Origin: Psychrobacter sp. NZS113
GTDB taxonomy: Bacteria > Pseudomonadota > Gammaproteobacteria > Pseudomonadales > Moraxellaceae
DNA length: 64,000 bases
Assembly: GCF_015864825.1 (NCBI RefSeq)
Contig: NZ_JADYWL010000008.1
Coordinates: 93,628-157,627, forward strand
Direction: 5' to 3'
Below the pieces are notes generated by a model. That model did no database searches, was not told the DNA's origin, and saw only the letters and a list, made by a program, of their open reading frames with translations. Of the stretch, positions 17,164 to 28,100 are shown in pieces. The position numbers and the translations under genes are program-made. How positions within the stretch are numbered: position 1 is the stretch's first letter; every line of letters starts with the position of its first letter.

Positions 17164-17826
17164 TTTATTATATAGTGAATTACAGTGTGGTGAAACGACT
17201 GCTAAACACTAACCTAGTCTTGTAGATATATGAGAGCTAAACTCAGTCGACATTAGGAATAATAAATATAGCTATCAGAATGCCTCTCTATATTACTGGT
17301 CAGTTCGTATATTGACTCGATTATGACTAGAAAGAGGTCAATAATTGTGCTAAAAACAAACCTAATAAAGTAAATTGATACATTTATAGAACAAAACAAG
17401 ATTATTCAGCAATATCTTTATCGTTTCTATATAATGTAGAAATATCATAAAGTTGTCGACTATTTCGACTGTAGTAGTCTATATTTGAATAGTAGTTCAA
17501 ATAGTCAGCGAGGAAGTGCTTTACACAATGGAAGAAAAGTACTTCTTTTAATTAGTGATATTAAAAATAAAGTAGGTCACTTAAAAAGCCAAGAGTTGGT
17601 CTCAATTTTCTAAGCTTATTAATAAAAAAGTGCGTATAGTAACTCATGTTGACAGCATGTTTAATGGGTCGATACTGACAGATAGTAGGTTCGCTGTCAT
17701 CACACATGGTAATGCAAATTTAGCCGTCCGTATCAATCAAATAGTAAATGATACGGCATGTTGGAATAACAGTTAAAATTTTGTATTGATCGATAGAATT
17801 ATGAACAAATAGTCGTTTATAGGACA
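17164..17826. other. Divergent intergenic region upstream of pilG
   Basis: This 663-bp AT-rich region lies between the HlyD-like gene (minus) and pilG (plus) and has no credible ORF. The only structured feature noted is the inverted repeat at 17482-17503. The promoters of both flanking genes must lie here, but none is convincing by eye. Confidence 0.4.
17482..17503. promoter_or_regulatory. Perfect inverted repeat, possible operator
   Basis: TATTTGAA and TTCAAATA flank a 6-bp spacer, a geometry typical of a dimeric regulator site. It lies inside a longer imperfect inverted repeat (GACTATTT at 17458 and AAATAGTC at 17499). The regulator is unknown. Confidence 0.35.
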
Positions 17827-17832
17827 ATGATA

Positions 17833-18210
17833 ATGGAAAATGATTTTAATGGTTTGAAAGTAATGGTAATTGATGATTCAAAAACCATTCGCCGTACCGC
17901 AGAGACTTTACTCCAAAAGGCAGGCTGTGAAGTCGTGACTGCTATTGACGGTTTTGATGCTTTAGCAAAGATTGTTGATAACAACCCAGATATTATTTTT
18001 GTCGATATTATGATGCCACGTTTAGATGGTTATCAGACTTGTGCACTAATAAAAAACAACCCTGACTATGCAAAAAAGCCAGTCATTATGCTGTCTTCTA
18101 AAGATGGTTTGTTTGATAAAGCACGTGGTCGTATTGTTGGCTCTGATGAATATCTGACCAAGCCTTTTAGTAAAGATGAGCTGTTTGAGGCAATCAATCA
18201 ATACCGTTGA
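17833..18210 (+). CDS. pilG: PilG, twitching motility response regulator
   Basis: This 125-residue single-domain receiver protein closely resembles Pseudomonas PilG in its opening (GLKVMVIDDSKTIRRTAETLL) and in FVDIMMPRLDGYQTCALIKNN, VIMLSSKDGLFDKA and YLTKPFSKDEL. The phospho-acceptor is the Asp in FVDIMMPR. PilG receives phosphate from ChpA and promotes pilus extension and cAMP signalling at the pole in Pseudomonas. ATG 17833 is preferred over 17827 because TAGGA lies 9 bases upstream. It is first gene of the pilGHIJK-chpABC locus. Confidence 0.93.
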   Translation: MENDFNGLKVMVIDDSKTIRRTAETLLQKAGCEVVTAIDGFDALAKIVDNNPDIIFVDIMMPRLDGYQTCALIKNNPDYAKKPVIMLSSKDGLFDKARGRIVGSDEYLTKPFSKDELFEAINQYR

Positions 18211-18491
18211 TATGCTAAACGCTAGTATTAGCAATAGAATATATGCGTTTGTAAATATAAAGTTTCGTTTAGGCTTATTATTGGTATGATTTATGCATGT
18301 TGTTTTAGGTTAGGTTGTAAGGTCAAGATATCTAACATGAGTGACAATTAATGATAATTACTCAATATTTCATAACAACTGTTAAGAAATTGATATTGCC
18401 AATCATTTTTGGTGATTCAGTTTCATTGGGGTTGTCTCAATAATATAACAACATATCCTCTTGGATATTTTCGAAAATAAAGGAAATTCCC

Positions 18492-18854
18492 ATGACTACC
18501 GTTTTAGTCATTGACGACTCGCCATCTGAGATGGCGAAATTTCGCGATATGCTTGCTAGACATAACTTTCAAGTCCTAGAGGCAACAAATGGTGAGCAAG
18601 GCTGTCAAATGGCAGTTGACCACTTACCAGACGTTATTTTGATGGATGTAGTGATGCCTGAGATGAATGGCTTCCAAGCCACTCGAAAAATTACTCGTGG
18701 TAAAACGACTGATCATATCCCTGTGATTATGATCAGTACTAAAAATCAAGAAACAGATAGAGTTTGGGGAAAGCGTCAAGGCGCTAAAGAGTATATTGCC
18801 AAACCAGTTGATGAAAATAGCTTGGTTAATATCATTCGCAAAGTAATGGAGTAG
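18492..18854 (+). CDS. pilH: PilH, twitching motility response regulator
   Basis: This 120-residue CheY-like receiver protein has DDS, VILMDVVMPEMNGFQATR (phospho-acceptor Asp), MISTKNQETDRVWGKRQGAKEYIAKPV and a conserved terminal helix. The WGKRQGAKEYI segment is typical of PilH. In Pseudomonas PilH acts as a phosphate sink or retraction-side regulator of the Chp pathway. A good ribosome binding site (AAAGGAAA) precedes it. There is a 281-bp gap after pilG, so it may have its own promoter, and pilI begins 4 bp after its stop. Confidence 0.93.
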   Translation: MTTVLVIDDSPSEMAKFRDMLARHNFQVLEATNGEQGCQMAVDHLPDVILMDVVMPEMNGFQATRKITRGKTTDHIPVIMISTKNQETDRVWGKRQGAKEYIAKPVDENSLVNIIRKVME

Positions 18855-18857
18855 CTT

Positions 18858-19388
18858 GTGGCTTCCAAAGGGTTTATTGAGCTTCTGCGTCTAGCAGATT
18901 TGGCACGCGCGCGCAAAAGTGGTCGCCGCGGTGGACAAGAGTATGATTGGCAAGGTGTGGTGTTTGAGATTGGTGGACAGCGTTTGGTTGCGCCGATGGG
19001 TCAGGTATCAGAAGTATTAGCCATGCCAGAGTATACCAGCTTGCCTTTAGTAAAGCCTTGGATGCTGGGTATCGCCAATATTCGTGGACGCTTACTACCT
19101 ATAACTGACTTGTCCCGATTTCTACAGGTTCCTAGTGGCTTAACGCAAATGAGCCAACGTAAAGTCATTGTCATCGATCATGACAATCTTTTTTCAGGAC
19201 TGGTAGTAGACCAAGTTATTGGTATCGAACAATTTACGAATGACCAATACCGTGCTGAGGCCATTGAATCTAGTTCGCCTTTTGCACCTTATAATCATGG
19301 TAGGTTCTTCAAAAATGAACAAGACTGGTATGTCTTTATGCCCAGTTTACTCGCACAAGACTTGCAATATACCGATGCTGCAATATAG
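18858..19388 (+). CDS. pilI: PilI, CheW-like coupling protein
   Basis: This 176-residue protein starts with GTG. It has a CheW domain (VVFEIGGQRLVAPMGQVSEVLAMPEYTSLPLVKPWMLGIANIRGRLLPITDLSRFL, later VVDQVIGIEQF). It couples the receptor PilJ to ChpA. The GTG start is 4 bp after the pilH stop and gives the expected family N-terminus (ASKGFIELLRLADLARARKSG). Confidence 0.9.
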   Translation: MASKGFIELLRLADLARARKSGRRGGQEYDWQGVVFEIGGQRLVAPMGQVSEVLAMPEYTSLPLVKPWMLGIANIRGRLLPITDLSRFLQVPSGLTQMSQRKVIVIDHDNLFSGLVVDQVIGIEQFTNDQYRAEAIESSSPFAPYNHGRFFKNEQDWYVFMPSLLAQDLQYTDAAI

Positions 19389-19560
19389 CTATCGATAACA
19401 GATATCTGACTGTTAGGGCTATTACAAAATGATAGCGCACGACACGGTTAGATATCAGCATTCACATAGGCTTTGTTAATCACTGTTGTTTTTATAGCAA
19501 TGAGATTGTCAAAGTCAGTCACGATAAGACTTTGATGATTGTTTTAAAGGAATACGCACG

Positions 19561-20961
19561 ATGAGTGATGTTATAAATAAACCTATAGCTGGTACCCCTA
19601 ATGCAACAGCGGGTGGCGCAAATGCTAATAGTGAGTGGAAGTTATTATTAGTGCTTTTTGTTTCGATAAGTGTGGCTTGTCTGATTTGGTTGGTAAACTC
19701 CTTATCATCAGTGAGTCAGTACTTTTTGGACTTTACTCAGTCCGTTGTTTTGCCTGTCGTCGTTTTCGTGATAGGGGTACTAGGGATAATCTTTGCCCTG
19801 TACCAATTGCTTAAACAGCGCGGTGGCTCAGAACGATTACTTATCGAGAAAGAAACATTACGTCGTCGCCAAGAAGCAGAAGCTGAATCTGAGCGCGCGC
19901 GTCAAATCCAAGAAGAAAACGAGCGTAACCAGGTAGCTATTCTGCGTTTGCTTGACGAGTTGGGTGACTTGGCAGAAGGTGATTTGACGGTCAATGCAAC
20001 AGTATCAGAAGATTTTACTGGTGCAATTGCTGATTCAGTAAACTTTGCAATTGACCAACTTCGTCAGTTGGTACTGGTTATCAACAATACGGCTGATCGC
20101 GTTTCGCAGTCTTCAGATCAAACGCAGATGAATGCGGTTGAGCTTGCTGAAGCATCTGAGCATCAAGCGCAAGAAATTGCTGGTGTATCAGCGGCCATTA
20201 ATGAGATGACAATCTCGATTGACCAAGTTTCGAATAACGCTTCAGAATCTGCGACCGTTGCTCAGCGCTCAGTTGCCATTGCTTACAACGGGGCAGAAGT
20301 TGTACAGCGCTCCATTGAAGGTATGAACGTTATTCGTGATCAGATTCAAGAGACGTCAAAACGTATCAAACGTCTGGGTGAGTCTTCGCAAGAGATTGGT
20401 GATATCGTTAGTTTGATTAATGATATTGCTGACCAAACCAACGTTTTGGCATTGAACGCTGCTATTCAGGCATCGATGGCTGGTGAAGCGGGTCGAGGCT
20501 TTGCGGTTGTTGCTGATGAAGTACAGCGTCTGGCTGAGCGTTCAGCGAATGCAACCAAACAGATTGAAACACTGGTAAAAACCATTCAAGCAGATACCAA
20601 CGAAGCGGTTGTATCTATGGAGTCAACGACTTCTGAAGTTGTGCGCGGTGCGCGGTTAGCAAAAGATGCTGGTGAAGCACTAGAAGAGGTACAGAGCGTT
20701 TCTAACACGTTGGCTGATTTGATCCAAAACATCTCAAATGCTGCATTGCAACAGGCAGAGTCTGCTGGTCATATCTCTCACACCATGAATATTATTCAGG
20801 ATATTACCTCACAAACTTCCTCTGGCACGATGGCAACTGCACGATCTATTGGTGAGCTAAGCGAAATGGCTGCAGCACTACAAGAATCCGTAACAGGCTT
20901 TAAGGTATTGAGTGATGATGAGCTGCTAGATAACGAGCAAGCATTATCGGCAAGTGCATGA
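19561..20961 (+). CDS. pilJ: PilJ-type chemoreceptor with minimal periplasmic loop
   Basis: This 466-residue methyl-accepting protein has TM1 at about residues 26-47 and TM2 at about 62-85, leaving only about 15 periplasmic residues. A charged helical segment, a HAMP-like region (about 125-175) and the signalling hairpin (tip [43 protein letters not shown]) follow. PilJ of Pseudomonas is near 680 residues and has a periplasmic PilJ domain, which is absent here. Position between pilI and pilK makes it the receptor of this pathway. The ORF is intact, so this is a domain loss and not a frameshift. Confidence 0.88.
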   Translation: MSDVINKPIAGTPNATAGGANANSEWKLLLVLFVSISVACLIWLVNSLSSVSQYFLDFTQSVVLPVVVFVIGVLGIIFALYQLLKQRGGSERLLIEKETLRRRQEAEAESERARQIQEENERNQVAILRLLDELGDLAEGDLTVNATVSEDFTGAIADSVNFAIDQLRQLVLVINNTADRVSQSSDQTQMNAVELAEASEHQAQEIAGVSAAINEMTISIDQVSNNASESATVAQRSVAIAYNGAEVVQRSIEGMNVIRDQIQETSKRIKRLGESSQEIGDIVSLINDIADQTNVLALNAAIQASMAGEAGRGFAVVADEVQRLAERSANATKQIETLVKTIQADTNEAVVSMESTTSEVVRGARLAKDAGEALEEVQSVSNTLADLIQNISNAALQQAESAGHISHTMNIIQDITSQTSSGTMATARSIGELSEMAAALQESVTGFKVLSDDELLDNEQALSASA

Positions 20962-21022
20962 TAATCATGTTGGGCATTATTTTAGCACTAGTAAGTTAAT
21001 ATTTAGAGTTTCTACAGTATTT

Positions 21023-21054
21023 TATATTAATATATTAATATATTAATATGTTAA
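21023..21054. repeat. 8-bp tandem repeat, four units
   Basis: There are three exact TATATTAA units and a fourth TATGTTAA in the pilJ-pilK spacer. Copy number could vary by slippage and alter the distance to the pilK start 58 bp downstream. Confidence 0.8.
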
Positions 21055-21111
21055 TTACATTACTATGTAAATAATAGTGGTTTACATTGGCAATCATAGG
21101 TAGCAGTTGAC

Positions 21112-22086
21112 GTGAATAAAATTATTCAAACAGACGACCATGGTAACAAGCACATTAAACCAATACTTGTTGAAGCCTCTTTGCAGAACAATAGCTTTGA
21201 TGTGCAGCAATGGCGACGATACATAGAACAAGAAATTGGTTTTGTGCTACCAGATGTTCAGTTGCAGTGGTTAATCAATGCGATTGACCACACTGCATCG
21301 TCGTATGGGTTGACTGCTAAAACTCTATGGCATCGGCTGCCAACAAATAATGAGATGCGTCAACAGCTATTAGATAACGTACTGATTCATGAAAGTCGAT
21401 TTTTTCGTTATATACCTTCTATCAATTTCATCACAGAGTACGCGGTACAGCATCAGCGAGCACAGTTAACTGCTACCAATACTGATAATAGTGCTGAACG
21501 TAATTCTGATGAGTTATTTCGCATTTGGAGTGTTGGCTGTGCAAGTGGGCAAGAAGTTTGGTCATTGGCGATGAGCTTAACCTCAGAGAAGTTGGAAAAT
21601 TATACGATACTGGGTACAGATATTAGTCATCAAGCCATTAAGCGAGCGCAGTCAGGACATTATGATCAGCGGCAGAAGTCGTTAATCCCAGACAGTTGCC
21701 AGCAGTTTATCCAGCCATTGTGTGCTAATAGTGCGATTAGAAAACCAAATTTTTGTGATTCAACTATCACTAAAGAAATGATAGCAAGTAACCAAGCCCA
21801 TTGGCAAATAGTGCCGAGCTTGCAACAATATGTTAGCTTTGCTTTACATAATATTATCAAACAAAAACCACCCACTCCGCATCTCCAAAATGTCATCATT
21901 TGCCAGAATATGTTGCTGTACTTCCGCAAGTTTGATCAGCGCGATATTTTAGCAAGGCTATCAGAGCAATGTGCATTAGGTGGTTATATTATATTGGCTC
22001 CAGGTGAGGCGCTATTTTGGCGTCCTTCAAATATGCGCCGTATTGCGCACCCACAGGTTAATGTGTGGCAAAAAATTAATGCCTAA
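21112..22086 (+). CDS. pilK: PilK, CheR-type methyltransferase
   Basis: This 324-residue protein uses a GTG start and a TAGGTAG ribosome binding site 10 bases upstream. It has the CheR architecture: an N-terminal helical domain (LLDNVLIHESRFFRYIPSINFI) and a SAM-binding Rossmann domain (RIWSVGCASGQEVWSLAMSL, ILGTDISHQAIKRAQSGHY). The end of the core is NVIICQNMLLYFRKFDQRDIL and GGYIILAPGE. It is expected to methylate glutamates on PilJ. The next gene chpA starts 30 bp later. Confidence 0.9.
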   Translation: MNKIIQTDDHGNKHIKPILVEASLQNNSFDVQQWRRYIEQEIGFVLPDVQLQWLINAIDHTASSYGLTAKTLWHRLPTNNEMRQQLLDNVLIHESRFFRYIPSINFITEYAVQHQRAQLTATNTDNSAERNSDELFRIWSVGCASGQEVWSLAMSLTSEKLENYTILGTDISHQAIKRAQSGHYDQRQKSLIPDSCQQFIQPLCANSAIRKPNFCDSTITKEMIASNQAHWQIVPSLQQYVSFALHNIIKQKPPTPHLQNVIICQNMLLYFRKFDQRDILARLSEQCALGGYIILAPGEALFWRPSNMRRIAHPQVNVWQKINA

Positions 22087-22116
22087 ATTAGTGCTTAGAC
22101 GAGTTAGGATGACCCT

Positions 22117-25100
22117 ATGAAAAACCAGCCCAATGACATAGTGACGCTCGAGTGGTTATTGCCACTATTTAATCAGCAACTATCGCAGATAGCTGATGGC
22201 TGGCAACTAGTTGATGACAGTACTAATCACGAGCAGATGGTGAAAAACTACCATCAAGTTGGCGGCGCGCTAACAATGATTCGCCTACCTCTGTTAGCAG
22301 ATCTTGCCAATAAGCTGAGTTTATTGGTAGAGGCAAGTGGTCACGATGGTATTTCTATTAATAACAGTCGTATCGGCCAGTTTGCTCATAGATTATTAGA
22401 GCGTGAGCTGAATCAGTATATGCGTACTACTAGTCACAACACGACGCTGATTAATAATGCTGATAATAACCTTACACGCGCACTATCAGAGCTAGGTATA
22501 GCGATAGAGTCAACAGAAACTCTTGCGGCTAATCAGCATGAAGCCTTAGATGGTCATACTATTGATAACAACATCATTGATAGTATCAAAGTGACATTTC
22601 TAGAAAGTAAAGAGACCACACATCTAGAGATTTATCACTACCAACAGTTATTGTTGGTCTGGCGTCAGCAAGTACAAGAATTATTGGTAGCCAATACCAA
22701 TCAATCATCTTTGTTAACGGTATTAGGCAGAGTAAGCCAATATTTATGGCAAGCTTCTCAAAATGAAGATGAGCAACGTCTCTGGTATCTAACAGACTTA
22801 TGGCTAAACGATCTTGCAAATAATGAGACACCACTACCTGAGAATTATGCCCCACTGTTAAGTCAGTTGGATCAAGTGATAGAGTTGCATGCTACGCAAA
22901 CCGAGCTATCATCGAGTACTGTCAGAAGTTTGATCATCAGGGTATATATCGAATTAAGTAGCCTTGCGAAAAATAGTAATAGCACTCAGTCTGTACTAAA
23001 TATTTTGCCGCACAGCGCTGCATCAGCATCGCGTTTTTTACCACGTATACTCAGTGAACTTGAAACGCTTATTTTTAATCTGGATAAGCCTGACACAGTT
23101 TTAGAACCTTTACAGAATATACAGCGCCAACTCGAGAGTCGAGGCTGGATATATTATGTGGCACAAGTAGAGTCTATTCTTACAGATCTAGAGCATGCAC
23201 TGTCATCAGGAACAGGATTTGCACAAGAGCAATGGCAAATCGAGCGTCAGCTTCAAGAGCTATATAATGCTTTGTATAATACCGAACAGACGATATCTCT
23301 AAAGATCGGAGATGCGGCCTCTTTTATCACAATACCTGATGATATCGATACGCATGCTGAAAGTAGTCAGGTTGTGACTGCTAGCGAGGGTAACTTGCGT
23401 GAGCTTCGCATCACAGTAGAAGACGTCAAACAAAGCTTTCATGAATATGTACAGCGCCAAGATATTACTTTGCTACCCACGGCTACTGATTTCTCAAAGA
23501 TTGGTGATGCTTTTGTTGAGATGGGTTTACCAGAGATTCATGAAACCATCAATGCGCTATCCAACATATTTACACAGTTGGCAGCTCATGAGATTGCCAC
23601 GCTTAGTTGGGATGTCACTCAGGCATTGGCTGAGGGATTGACATCTATTGAGCTGTTACTGGATTATCTTGCGCAGCAGGTGTTCGATCAAAAGTTATTG
23701 AATCAGGCATATGAGTATACTGCTAAGGCCACAGATCTACTTAATAACTATATTGCCGCACCAGATAGCGTTGATGAAACCTTTCTCACGCAAAAGCCCG
23801 CCGCAACTAATGTAATTCGTTATGACGATAGTGGTGAATTGGCCCCTACTAGTGCTCAGTCCATTCATGCTGAATCTTTGACTGATTCACGTGTAGACGA
23901 TGTTCTTATACAGGAGCAAGGTGCTGTCGAGAGAGATAGTCTAGAGAGCGACGCTTTAGCAAAAGCCCGCACGCAAGTTCAGCCTGATAACTTTGAAATG
24001 GATGCAGATATTCGTGACATTTTCATTGAAGAGGCGACTGAAGTCATCGCTGACTTAGAAGACTTTCTACCTATTTGGAAGCAGGATGCACAAGATTTAA
24101 CACCACTAACTGAAGTGCGTAGGGGTTTCCATACTTTAAAAGGCTCAGGCCGTATGGTAGGTGCTTTTAGTATTAGTGAGATGGCTTGGTCAATCGAAAA
24201 CTTGCTCAATCGTCTTTTAGATAAAACATTGCCTGTCACTGATAATGTTGTCAATCTAGTCATTGAAACAGCAAAAAAACTGCCTGCATTAGTCACAGAT
24301 TTTGAAGCGCAGCAATTACCAAGTTTTGACCCTGCAGCTACGGTTCTACAAAGTCATAATTTAATGACTCAGCAACCTATGAATGCTGGGCTCAACGTAT
24401 CTGAGCCTGTTAAATCTGAGTTGTTAGGCACTTCTGACGTGAGTTATGACTCTCAAACGACAAATGATAATAATGAAAGTAGACGTATCACTGATTCCTT
24501 ATCTGGTATCGAAATTCCTGCGGTACTCGTGCCATTCATGCAATCCTCCGATCAGCTAGCAGCTGATGCTAACGATGCAGACCCTGATATTAAAGAGATA
24601 TTTATAGAAGAAGCCAATGAAGTACTGGCTGAAATCGTACCTCTATATGAAAATTGGCGCCAGTCACAAAGTGATTTAAGTGGGTTGACAGATATTCGTC
24701 GCGGTTTCCATACTTTAAAAGGTTCAGGCCGAATGGTGGGTGCTCACTATACTGCTGAGTTGGCTTGGTCGATAGAAAACATGCTCAATCGTATTCTAGA
24801 TAACAGTATTACAGTTTCAGGAGATATGAGTCAGCTTATTGCAGATGTGTTAGCTGCTTATCCTTCAATGCTAATAGTGTTTGAAAATGGCAGTCAAGAC
24901 TACCCAACGACGCTACCACTTTGGATTGCTTGCGCCAATGCTTATAGTAAGCATCAAGGCAATGAGTTCAGCTATTCTGCTTTATATCAGAATGATAAAG
25001 TGTCCGATGGGTATGATGTTGAGGGCACTCAAGCATCATTGTTGTCGCATGAGCTAAGCGAGGCTAATTCTGTCCATGATAATGGCAACAAAGAGATGGA

Positions 25101-28100
25101 TGCTACGCTGCAAACGATTAACTCTGTTAACGAGATGATAGCAGAAGCATCTATTATCATAGTGCCTCAAAGCGATGAAGAGAAAGAATTTTTTGATATT
25201 TTTATCGATGAAGCAGAAGAGTTATTACAGGAAATAGATCAATTCGTCGATGAGCATCAAGATGACTCTCATATTGAAGTAACAGATGATATTGTACGTG
25301 CATTCCATACGCTGAGAGGAGCCTCTGGTTCTAGTTCTCTTGCCGCTATTAGTGAAGTGAGTGCGACCATAGAGCATAGTTTAGAGTTGTTACAGCAGAA
25401 AGACAAAGCCATGAATGCTCAGCATTTAGAGGCATTAGCAAAGTCATCTACGCTCATGGATGGTTATTTGAACAGCTATAAGCAAAATGTCCAACCAAAA
25501 AACATATTAATAGAAGACGTACAAAGCCAACAAGACCTAGCCTCGTTACAGGCGATGCTTGGTAAACAACAAGTCGATAGTGATACTAAGTTGATATTCG
25601 ATAATAAACCGACGATAGAGCAATTATTAGATGATAATATCGATGAATTATTAGATGCTCAGTGGGAGTTGGATGACGCGCTTAACCAAGCTGAAATAGA
25701 AGATATCCAAGACTACATAGAGCAGCAAATCTCACAAATAAAATATTTAGCCAATAAAGCACAACCATTTCCAAAGTTCATCTCGATTCTTGATGAGTTG
25801 GGTAGTACTTATAGCTATCTAAACGACAATCCTGAAAAAGCAAGAGATAAAGACATTCAAGCTATTTTACATATTGGTCATGCTCAGTTGGTTGGTTTGT
25901 TTGATGCGCTAGCGGGTAGTACCTCACTGAAGGTGGACCAGAAAGTTCTTGCGAACCTGCAAAGTATTTACCATACAGATGATGGCGGTGAAGATGAGGA
26001 TGGTTTCGTCGTTCGAGCTATCTCAGCACCTAATCTAGAACTTGAGTCTATTGATACTGATGCTGAGCTACTAGAGATATTTTTAGAAGAAGCGCAAGAA
26101 CTTGATACCGCATTAGATGAGAGCTTCAATAAATGGCGTGCGGATATCAGTAACGTTAATGCTCTAAAAGTTTTGCAGCGTCATCTGCACACCATCAAAG
26201 GTGGGGCACGGATGGCTGGCATTCGTAGTATTGGTGATCTGACCCACGAAGCCGAAAGCGTTTATGAAGCATTTGTAGAAAACAGACGAGTACCGACAGT
26301 CCAATGGCTCGAAATCATGCAAATGGTGCAGGACACAATGTCATTGCAAGTCATGCATATCGTGAGCTATAAAAAATCATTTTTTGCCTCAGAGCTTATT
26401 GAGCAGTTACAACAGCTTTTAAAAGAAAAAGCTTTGCCAGAAACGGTAGAGCTGATCATACCTGTACCAAAAAATCATTTTGAATCTGAAACGCAAAGTA
26501 AGGCTAGCAACAATCCGCCTAGTAGAGATAACGTATTAGATAGCTCAAGCTTAGATAGAATGATTAAACAGTCATGGGTTAATGGTTTACCAGACCCTGA
26601 TATATTAACAGTATTTTTAGAAGAAGCAGAAGCCCTCACCAATCGCAATAAGTATCTGCAATTATTCTTAGAAAACACGGACAATAGAACAGCATTACAA
26701 GCGTTACAGCGTGACTTGCATACTATCAAAGGTGGTGCACGAATGGTCACTGCTACTGGTATTGCAGATTTGTCTCATGAGATGGAGTCTGTCTATCAAG
26801 ACTTTATAGACAACCGCCGTCCTGCCACCAAAAAAGTATTGGAATTATTAGTTGCCAGCCATGATTGGCTAGCTGATGCGGTGTCTATTCTTAGACAGAA
26901 TGTCAACCCGCCAACGCCTGCGTTACTCATTGAGGCATTACAGCAATTTAGCAAAAATCCTGATAGTTTAAAGCAAGTACCTAAAGAGTCTTTACAGTCT
27001 CAACGTGAAGCAATCTTGATTGCTAAAGAAAAGCAAGATTCACAATATCTGGCAAAAGATATTAGTGAAATGCCATCTATGAACATCAGCATAAACCAAG
27101 AAGATCAGAGTACTAGTAGTAATGAAATGATTCGTATCTCAGGTGGTTTGATTGAGCATATGATCAACTTGTCTGGTGAATCAGCCATTAACCGTGCTCG
27201 TATCGATATGGGTATGAGTAGCTTGACCAACAGTATCGAAGATATGGGCATTACTGTACAGCGATTAGCTGATCAGTTACGCCGAATGGAAATCGAGCTT
27301 GAAGCACAAATTTTGTCTCAAATAGATGATGAATTGATTCAAAATGAAGACTTTGATCCTCTTGAGATGGATCAATACTCTTCTCTAAATCAATTATCAA
27401 AATCTTTGACAGAATCAGCATCGGATTTGATTGATATTAATCATACGTTATTAGAAAAAACACGTGATAGCGAAAGTCTTCTATTGCAATTATCACGAAC
27501 ACAAACTGAACTACAAGACGGTCTTATGAACTCGCGTATGGTACCGTTTACGCATCTGACACCACGTCTTGAACGTATTGTACGCCAAACAGCGAATGAG
27601 CTTAACAAGTCTGTTGAGCTAACGATCATCAATGCTGATGATGAGATGGATAGAACCATCCTCGAGCGTATGACTTCACCACTTGAGCATATGCTACGTA
27701 ATGCTGTCGATCATGGTATCGAAAACACCTCAACACGTCTCAGAGCAGGCAAGGAACGTAGCGGGCACATTACTCTAGAAGTGAATCGCGAAGGTAGTGA
27801 GATTGTCATTCAGTTAACGGATGATGGTAGGGGGATTGACGTAGAAGCAGTTCGTAACAAGGCTATTTCTCAAGGGCTAATTGATGCTAGTGATACCAGT
27901 CTAACTGACCTTGATATCATGCAATATATCTTTAATGCGGGATTAAGTACTAGCAAACAAGTGACGCAGATTTCTGGACGCGGCGTAGGCATGGATGTGG
28001 TAATTAGTGAAATTCGTCAATTAGGTGGCTCTGTGTCAGTTGTCTCAGAACTTGGTAAAGGGTCTCGTTTTACGATGCGCTTACCATTGACGGTTGCTGT

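Noticed and set aside
20941..21111. Replication or phage attachment origin in the AT-rich pilJ-pilK spacer
   Set aside because: The AT richness is explained by the short tandem repeat; no DnaA boxes or att-like duplications were seen.
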